Assembly: GCA_941918925.1 (NCBI GenBank)
Contig: OW799237.1
Location: 75,279,126 to 75,343,125 of the forward strand
DNA: 64,000 nucleotides
DNA from: Phyto melanocephala
Taxonomy: Eukaryota; Arthropoda; Insecta; Diptera; Rhinophoridae
Reading direction: 5' to 3'
Made by a program: the position numbers and the translations under genes. Of this stretch, positions 57,632 through 64,000 are shown in pieces (positions within the stretch are counted from its first letter, which is position 1; each line of letters begins with the position of its first letter). Below the pieces are notes generated by a model. It saw only the letters and a program-made list of their open reading frames with translations. It was not told the DNA's origin and ran no database searches.

Positions 57632-57990
57632 CAGGGTGGACCAAAAGTCACCATGAGGTTTAAAAAATGTAATAACTTTTTCGTTTATTAGTTTTCTTTT
57701 ATTTTGGAAATTTTTTATACTAAGTATGAAGACTTCCGTTTTCAGCTTTGCAATGATCGCTTGGATTTCTGCAACATTGTTGATTTTGAGTTCAATGATT
57801 GTCGCGGGCTTACTCTCATAAGAGAATAAAGTCGGGTGCTGCCAAATCTGGCTGGCCAATTAATTTCTGGAAAGTATTCGCTCTCCAAAATTTTTACTTT
57901 AATGTACAATTGTTTTCGGGCAGTGTGGACGGTGGCTTCATCTTGCTAAAATATCTTTTATTTGCAACTGTCATATGAACAGAGTTGAAT
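57632..57990 (-). pseudogene. Mariner transposase relic, C-terminal third
   Basis: The terminus CAGGGTGGACCAAAAGTCAC is at 57632. Minus-strand translation gives QDEATVHTARKQL (second catalytic Asp region), INWPARFGS (for WPPRS), and SKPATIIELKINNVAEIQAI. It ends abruptly near the jockey LINE. Confidence 0.72.
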
Positions 57991-58012
57991 TTTTTTAATT
58001 TTATAATTTTAT

Positions 58013-59075
58013 TTATAGCCTTTGACAAGGTCTGGCATGATGGGCTTCTACATAAAATAGGTTCTTTGTTACCCCAACATACCCACAAACTACTGCGAAA
58101 TTATTTATTTGATCGTTCATTTGTAGCAAAGTATAAAGACTATATCTCAGACTCAAGAAAAATCGCAGCAGGAGTTCCCCAAGGCAGTATACTTGGTCCT
58201 CTCATGTATATAATTTATACATCAGATATGACCACTAATAACTTGATGCACACGTCAACTTTTACAGACGACACAGCATTTATAAGCATAGATAAAAATC
58301 CAGTAATTGCCTGCAGGATCATATTAAAGAACTCGAAAAATGGCTCAACCAATGGAAAATAAAAGTAAACCCAGCAAAGTGCGCACATGTCACTTTCACT
58401 TTGAGAAAAGGAAACTGTCCTAACCTGAAGATAAATAACATCGCTATCCCAGAGCAAAATCATATAAAATATCTTGGTATACACCTTGATCGACGCCTTA
58501 CCTGGTCTCAACATATCGAATCCAAATCTATACAACTCAAACTCAAAACACTACAACTTCAGTGGCTTGTTTGTTCTCATTTTGCTCTCAACCTAAACTA
58601 CAAGGTTCTAATTTACAAAGCTATCATTAAGCCAATATGGACCTATGGAATCCAACTATGGGGAACAGCTTCTGCTTCTAATATAGAGAAATTACAAAGA
58701 CGGCAAAACAAAATATTGCGACTTATTACTGGAAACCCGAAGTAAATTAGTAACGCAAATATTCACAAGGACCTTAATATTCCATTTGTTCGCGACGAAA
58801 TAAAAACCTTCTGCTCAAAATATGTACGAAAACTGGAAACTCATCCAAATCCCCTCGCACAGAATCTACTGTATTATAATGGCCATACTCGACGCAGGAG
58901 GATCGACATATTGGCCCTCGCGGACCCGTTAGAATGATTACCATTATGCAATGAAAATTGGAGTCTCTATTGCAATGGCAATAGACCCAGGAATTAGTTA
59001 AGTTTAGATTTTAATACTTATTGTCATTTTATTAATATAGAAAGATCCAATAAATAAATTATGAGTTAAAAAAAA
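58013..59075 (+). pseudogene. jockey-clade LINE, 5'-truncated, with poly(A)
   Basis: It starts inside the RT at AFDKVWHDGLLHKIGSL, so the first catalytic Asp is lost. GVPQGSILGPLMY (RT motif 4) and FTDDTAFIS (the catalytic DD, Tyr replaced) follow. One frameshift near 58355 leads to HIKYLGIHLDRRLTWSQHI (58459) and YKAIIKPIWTYGIQLWGTAS (from about 58613). A stop at 58743 interrupts the C-terminus, which resumes with HKDLNIPFVRDEIKTF (58767). The thumb motif is diagnostic of jockey/Doc relatives. It ends in AATAAATAAATTATGAG and a poly(A) run. Confidence 0.88.
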
Positions 59076-59078
59076 AAA

Positions 59079-59617
59079 TTTCTTTTAATTATGATAATAT
59101 TGGTATGGTTCAATTATGTATGGAATCAAATATCAGCCAAATGGCCGCCGCGACCTTGGCGGTACAACTCCATCCGATGGTCCAAATTTTCAATGACAAT
59201 GGTGATGTTCAATTGTTGGGCACGATGATGAGTCGAGGTTGACTGCTCTTTTGCCACACTATCGCGAAACCGAGAAATGTTTTCTATTCAACGAACTAAG
59301 AAGGCATTCACAGATGTTTTCACATTTCATACAGATCTGTTTTGCTGAAATTTAAATATTTTACACAATTCTCCCGATTGTGGACGAATTTTAACGATTT
59401 TGTTCACCAAAAGAATCACGAAGTGCACGAAATGAAGTTTAATTTCAACGCCCATTTTCATAATAAGCCTAAATAACTTTAACGCGTTGCTCGTTTGTGT
59501 ATCTTTCCATGGTTCAAATTGAGTTAATCTGAAATTTAGAAATGTTTATAAAATGCAGAAAAAAAACTTGTCGTTTATGTGTGGTTCACATTCAACAAAT
59601 TTTTAACCACCCTTTAG
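59079..59617 (-). mobile_element. Internally deleted mariner derivative (type M1), one end missing
   Basis: It matches 49152-49655 from TTTCTTTTAATTATGATAAT onward and ends TTTTTAACCACCCTTTAG. The left terminus is missing where the jockey poly(A) abuts, so the LINE insertion or a deletion removed it. Confidence 0.72.
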
Positions 59618-59929
59618 TAAGAAACTATTATTACCTTTTTCGTTTCTCTTTGTAATCATTAATATTTGATTTTTAGATAATAAAATACGCTAAAATAAGC
59701 ATTATATGTTGATGCTTTTTAAAACATTGTTTTGTTTTTTTTACGCAACGCAAGTTGCTGCCGCAAGACTATCTCAAGTATTTTTTTCATATCAGGACGT
59801 AAAAAATGTTATTTCATAAATCGATACCGATCTCTATTTACGATTACAGCACTTCCATCACTCATAATTAGATTTTTAAAAAAGTTGATTTCATTTCTGG
59901 ACAATTGTTAAAGTTTAGCTGCAAAATTT

Positions 59930-60088
59930 AGACTTTACCGAGTACCTCGGGTTTTAATTCTTGCACGAATGGCACTTTATGTGGGAATACACAATAGTAA
60001 ATCTTTTTTTTAATGCGCCGAAGTGGCGTACGAGCCATTCTAATCATATCTGAGCAGACAACAAAAGCGACTTTTGACCCAACCTGTA
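59930..60088 (-). pseudogene. Mariner relic, terminus and N-proximal region
   Basis: The minus strand starts TACAGGTTGGGTCAAAAGTC, a mariner terminus, and soon reads VPFVQELKPEVLGK, equivalent to VQLVQELKPADHRKR in the copy at 32.65 kb. Most of the gene is missing. The flanking 59618-59929 holds nothing recognisable. Confidence 0.55.
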
Positions 60089-60519
60089 CCAAATAAAAGA
60101 GTAACGTGACTGACAGATTCATCATCGCACATATCAAACGCTTAAAGATGGAGTCATTAAATTTGCACAGTGTGTTCCTCTTCTGCCTTATAGATTTACC
60201 AAGAAGGGATTTTTGAAAAAGTTAAGGCGATTAAAATAAGAAAAAACGGATAAGATTGGTAACCCTATATTTTTAAACTCAAAAGTAACAGATTAACTTT
60301 CAAAGGCATCGTAGACTACTTAAAACACATGCTAACAAGTGTCTGGCCTTTTTTTTAATGTCCCATGGGTATAAACTATATTTTGGTACCCTACATAGAT
60401 TCTAAATATAGGGAAATAATTGTAACTGTTTAAGTTATTTTTCGAAAAAAAAAATATGAATAAGATTTTGCACTTTTTTCAAATTCACATGTTCATGTAT
60501 AAGGTGTAGAAATTGAAAT
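60089..60519. other. Stretch without genes; Helitron-like phrases
   Basis: Blocks such as AAAACGGATAAGATTGGTAA and AACTATATTTTGGTACC (60245-60390) resemble the interior of the Helitron at 16224-17432. No ends were found. Confidence 0.4.
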
Positions 60520-61015
60520 TGAGTGACTGTTTGGTGCGGATTATGGGTTGGCAAGCATTATCGGCCGTAGAGTCGGCCAAAGAGTTACCGTAAATGCTGT
60601 TCGTTATCGCGAGATATTAACAGACTTCTTGTTGCCGGAAATTAAGGATATAGACTTCGACGATATGTGACTTCAAGAGGATGGTGCAATTTGTCCCACA
60701 GCCAACAAAACAATAACTCTTGTGCGCGAGAAATTAAATGGCCGTGTTATCTCACGTCGTGGCGATGTTAATTGGCTGCCATGAGCATGTGATTTGACAC
60801 ATGATCAACAGAAAAAGTATGCCTTAATAAGCCAAAAACAATTCAAGAGCTAAATGATGAGATTATTCGGCACATTAATGATATTAAACTTAAATTATGT
60901 CTAAGTGTCATTGAAAGTATTGATCATCGGATAGATTATTCTATCAAAATAAAAAATATTAAGATAATTCAAATTAACATAGTGAGTTTTGCTTGGACTA
61001 CCCTGTACATACATA
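60520..61015 (+). pseudogene. Mariner transposase relic, C-terminal half
   Basis: Translation reads VTVNAVRYREILTDFLLPEI (about 60588), DIDFDDM-stop-LQEDGAICPTANKTITLV, REKLNGRVISRRGDVNW (about 60729), then NKPKTIQELNDEIIRHINDI and LCLSVIESIDHRID. Order and spacing are those of DD34D mariners. The WPPRSCDLTPLD stretch is damaged. It ends GAGTTTTGCTTGGACTACCC then TGTA. Confidence 0.78.
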
Positions 61016-62408
61016 TGAATATATTATTTTTAAAACAACAACTATTTAACCATATAAAAATAACATTTCTTCAAAGGTGAAATAAATAGGTATCTGTTTC
61101 AAATCAATTCCTGTTGAAAGCCATTCTTTAATAATATATAATCAAACGTTAAAATAATTTAATTTAAATAACTAATTTTTAAATTTATTATTATAAGTAA
61201 ATATTTTCCATATGCGTGTTTCATTACCCAACCCAGCTCTTCTTATTCAATTAAAAAAGAAAACTCTGCATAGTAACAGTATTTTATTTTGTTGTTCATT
61301 TTATTTACAATAATACGGTTTTCACATTGTAGGTATGATTGAAATTTAATAGGTATGTACATATGTATGCATGTATACATTGTGTGCACATATTCATGTT
61401 TGTTTACATATATATGTACATACAAACATACACAAACACCCAGTAATGTACAAGTACAATTTTGTTTGTTATAATTTGTGTTGTTATTTTTAGTTAGCAA
61501 CAACAGGTGATTGTGATTATAGGGTGACCATATTTAAGTAAGTCTTTGCTTACGTTAAACAAGTTATCTTTCAGAAAGTTTTCTTTAAAAAAAAACTTGC
61601 TCTTACGTTTACACAGAATAATTTTTATTGCAAAGTTTTATTTTTTATTTACGCACCTAACGACAGATTTAAAATTACGAAAGATTGTACATGCAAGTAT
61701 GAACCAATATTTATTCCTTTTTATTTCTGTCGCACGCAATTAGAAAGAAATATAAAACTTTCTGCAACAAAACTTGTTCAGTGTAAACGCAGACTAAAAC
61801 GTCCACGAAATGTAAATTCTAAAGGCAGTATTAGTTTGTACGTTCTGTGCTGTTATGAATTAGCTGTTTCTGATCAATTCAAAATCTGTATGTGTGGTTC
61901 AATTCAAAATCTGTATGTGTGGTTCAATTCAAAATCTGTATGTGTGGTCCAATTCAAAATCTGTATGTGAGGTTTGTTATTACTTTTGAAAGAAAAACAG
62001 CTGTTATTAAGGTGCCTTTATTTTAAAGGTGGGTACAACAGAGAGACTCTCTTTGCATATATATGAAATCTGACACTACAAATTACTTTTTTATGTATGG
62101 ACTATGTAAGGTTATCTTATAAAGTAAATCAGATAAGTTTTTACAAAAGAAGTAACTACAAAAACTAAACCGCAGAATGCCACGTCACAGAACGACAACA
62201 GAAAGTAAAGACTAATGAGGCCTTAAAATGTATTACTAAGATATTTATTAAGGTCTGTACCCCGTTTCTGTCTTTATTTGTGAGAAGTTTTAGGAGTCGA
62301 AAATTGTGTAAAAATATGTTTTACCATTTCTCGTTTTGTGAGTAGAAAGTGTTTTTGTATTTAAAAAAAAAAAAATATCGTCAAAATAAAAAAATTCAAC
62401 ATTAAAAC
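61016..62408. other. AT-rich stretch with a 25-bp tandem repeat, no gene
   Basis: The 86- and 65-aa frames at 61243-61503 and 61546-61743 have no domain. The tandem repeat is listed separately. Confidence 0.45.
61875..61974. repeat. 25-bp tandem repeat, four units
   Basis: CAATTCAAAATCTGTATGTG plus TGGTT repeats with starts at 61875, 61900, 61925 and 61950. Only two substitutions are visible, so it is young. Confidence 0.92.
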
Positions 62409-62600
62409 CAAGGCGAATTCAATAAGGTGAACTTATTAGATCAGCTGATCATCAGCTGTTGACTACTTTTAGGGACCACTTGTCAAATTGTTGTGTATTT
62501 TTGACATATCGCTTTGTTTTACACTAACAAAATACACGTTTGCATTTTTTTTACTTTGTAGTTGTTTTAGCGACGAGTTCACCTTATTGAATTCGCCTTG
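62409..62600. mobile_element. CAAGGC MITE, perfect 8-bp duplication
   Basis: The ends CAAGGCGAATTCAATAAGGT are exact inverted copies, extending through GAACT. The direct repeat attaaaac lies at 62401-62408 and 62601-62608. It is 192 bp and non-coding, with GATCAGCTGATCATCAGCTG inside the left end. Confidence 0.9.
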
Positions 62601-62714
62601 ATTAAAACAAAAGTAAATCAAATACTTAAAATAGCAAATATAACAATTGTGTACATCTTAAATATTAACATGTAAGTCAATTTGTTATTACACCGTTTAC
62701 ACTCACATTATACA

Positions 62715-62862
62715 AACGAAAAAACTGATTTCAGCATACAAGCAGACATTGCTAAATCGACTCCCGTATTTGTAAGCTTTAATAAAATATACTTTATGGG
62801 ATCGGAAATGAATATTTCAGAAATTTTACACGGAATGACAAGCCTATTTATATCCTTACACT
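62715..62862 (-). mobile_element. HINE family 1 fragment
   Basis: TATACTTTATGGGATCGGAA and TTTTACACGGAATGACAAGC correspond to the element's 5' region on the minus strand. No terminus remains. Confidence 0.6.
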
Positions 62863-63039
62863 TAAAGTTAGATGATGGTCGAATGAAATGTCAGCAGAAT
62901 ATGCTATTTAATAAAGAGTACCTCAGTAAAAATGCATAACATTATAAATTCATTTCACAATATGAAGCCGTGTTACCCAAACTGTTGTTGAGTATAAGTT
63001 TTGATATAAGTATATAAAGTACTTAAAAAAAGGTGCGAA

Positions 63040-63735
63040 AAATTCGTACGACTGGCTTGCTAGTAAACAACATGTTGCTCTTCATCATACGATGCTTAAC
63101 GAAAAGAATGTTGCTATTGTGCTATTTAAAGCAGCTTAAATCAAATTCAAATTTTGGCCGGAAAATTATTTTATTTTTTTACAAGACGCAATTTTAGCTT
63201 GGCGGTTTAGTCCGCATCTAGAGATCAGAAAACTTATACGTCATAAAGTGTGACTTTGGGGTGTTGGCCTCGTTGGCCAATTTTTTTTCGGCAACGGCAA
63301 CCACTACAGAGCCGTGGTTACGGATCTTTTATGAGCTAAAATAAAAGATATAAAACTGATTTTTTTTTTTTTTTGCTGAGCCAAATGCCGCAACATGTTA
63401 CCAACCATCGATTCTTTGCGCACTTATTTTGGTAATCATATTACCAGCGTCGTAGTTGCGCTTTTACCCTTCCGACTTTGTCTATTGCAAGTGCGGTTAA
63501 TAACCGATGATAAGCGAATAATCCAGAAGCAAAACACACTCTTAAGGGTAATTACCTCAGATGTTTTGTAAGTTCTTCGAAAGTGAACTGAATAAAATCT
63601 TGTGTCACATTAATGAAATTGTGTTTTTTATTTCTAATTAATCAGTAATAAACGGAAAAAACACCAAACAAGTTGAGTTTATTTTATTCAATGCGTCAAA
63701 AGATACGTCTATTTGGACCACCCTCTTGTACAATT
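63040..63735 (+). pseudogene. Mariner transposase relic
   Basis: Frame-shifted translation gives WGVGLVGQFFFGNGNHYRAV then VTDLL-stop-AKIKDIKL (63258-63360), followed by a damaged QDGATCH region and TIDSLRTYFGNHITS. The right end reads TTTGGACCACCCTCTTGTA. Stops are frequent and there is no intact left terminus. Confidence 0.65.
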
Positions 63736-64000
63736 TGTTACTTGCAGTAAAAACTTGTACATACTTGTGCAACAATTTATTTTAGGTTCAACAAGTTCAG
63801 TCACCTATATTTGTCGTCTTTTGTTTCTTTGTTTATTCGTTTCATGTTCAAACTTTTTTCTATGCACATTTTAAGTCTAATACTTTCTACAAACATTTTG
63901 CTTGGTTTGTTGTGCCATATTATCGTTTATTCATTCAGTCAGTTAGTCAGTTCGTCATTTATTATAAGTTCCATGTATGCACACATGTTACTACATATAT

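Noticed and set aside
57985..58012. MNFFNFIILF as the start of the jockey ORF
   Set aside because: These residues come from AT-rich flanking sequence; authentic RT homology begins only at AFDKVW.

Overview
The window looks like gene-poor, repeat-packed fly DNA (Diptera). I infer a schizophoran, probably calyptrate, fly from the very high A+T content, the (CATA)n runs, many DINE-1/Helentron-type elements, decayed mariner copies, a jockey LINE and Helitrons. The species cannot be fixed from the sequence alone. I found no convincing host protein-coding gene, rRNA or intact tRNA. Almost every open reading frame over 60 codons is either chance or part of a broken transposase or reverse transcriptase. 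The window is therefore best read as intergenic or intronic DNA built by successive transposon insertions.

Element classes, left to right: (1) two DINE-1/HINE-like families. Family 1 has an ATTCGGC-CGT-GCCGAAT hairpin end and a TATACCC...GGGTATA end, and occurs all along the window. Family 2 shares that end but carries GTGGGCG-rich interiors (about 37.8-39.1, 45.0-46.1 and 52.5-54.0 kb). (2) Four Helitron copies of one family with tandem units of about 121 bp (23.3, 26.9, 37.0, 50.0 kb), plus an unrelated Helitron at 16.2-17.4 kb. (3) hAT-type elements and MITEs, most with 8-bp target duplications: a CAAGGC-ended MITE family (8.2, 15.6, 33.3, 62.4 kb), a 1.1-kb ACCGGTT-rich pair (11.75 and 42.85 kb), a 714-bp copy at 39.2 kb and a transposase-bearing relic at 51.7 kb. 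(4) Two pogo/Tigger elements (24.7, 47.5 kb). (5) About ten mariner relics. (6) LINE fragments: RNase H tails at 3.2, 17.7 and 21.9 kb, reverse transcriptase pieces at 14.9 and 51.1 kb, and a jockey-clade copy at 58.0-59.1 kb. (7) Several other MITEs and a foldback element at 44.1-44.8 kb.

Nesting gives a relative history. A LINE at 51.1 kb was split by a hAT and abuts a HINE that itself holds a mariner derivative. A LINE at 14.9 kb was split by a CAAGGC MITE. A CpG-rich element at 55.4 kb was split by a HINE, and its uninterrupted relative at 20.3 kb shows the empty site. A HINE at 7.5 kb carries a CAAGGC MITE, and a mariner at 6.7 kb carries a TA-flanked MITE.

The observations I rate most worth following are the empty/filled site pair for the HINE family, the tRNA T-arm-like module kept in at least five HINE copies, the CAAGGC MITE family, a tRNA-derived (SINE-like) stretch at 48.5 kb, and a coding-looking orphan ORF at 14.6-14.8 kb. 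I did not find a clearly new biological system.
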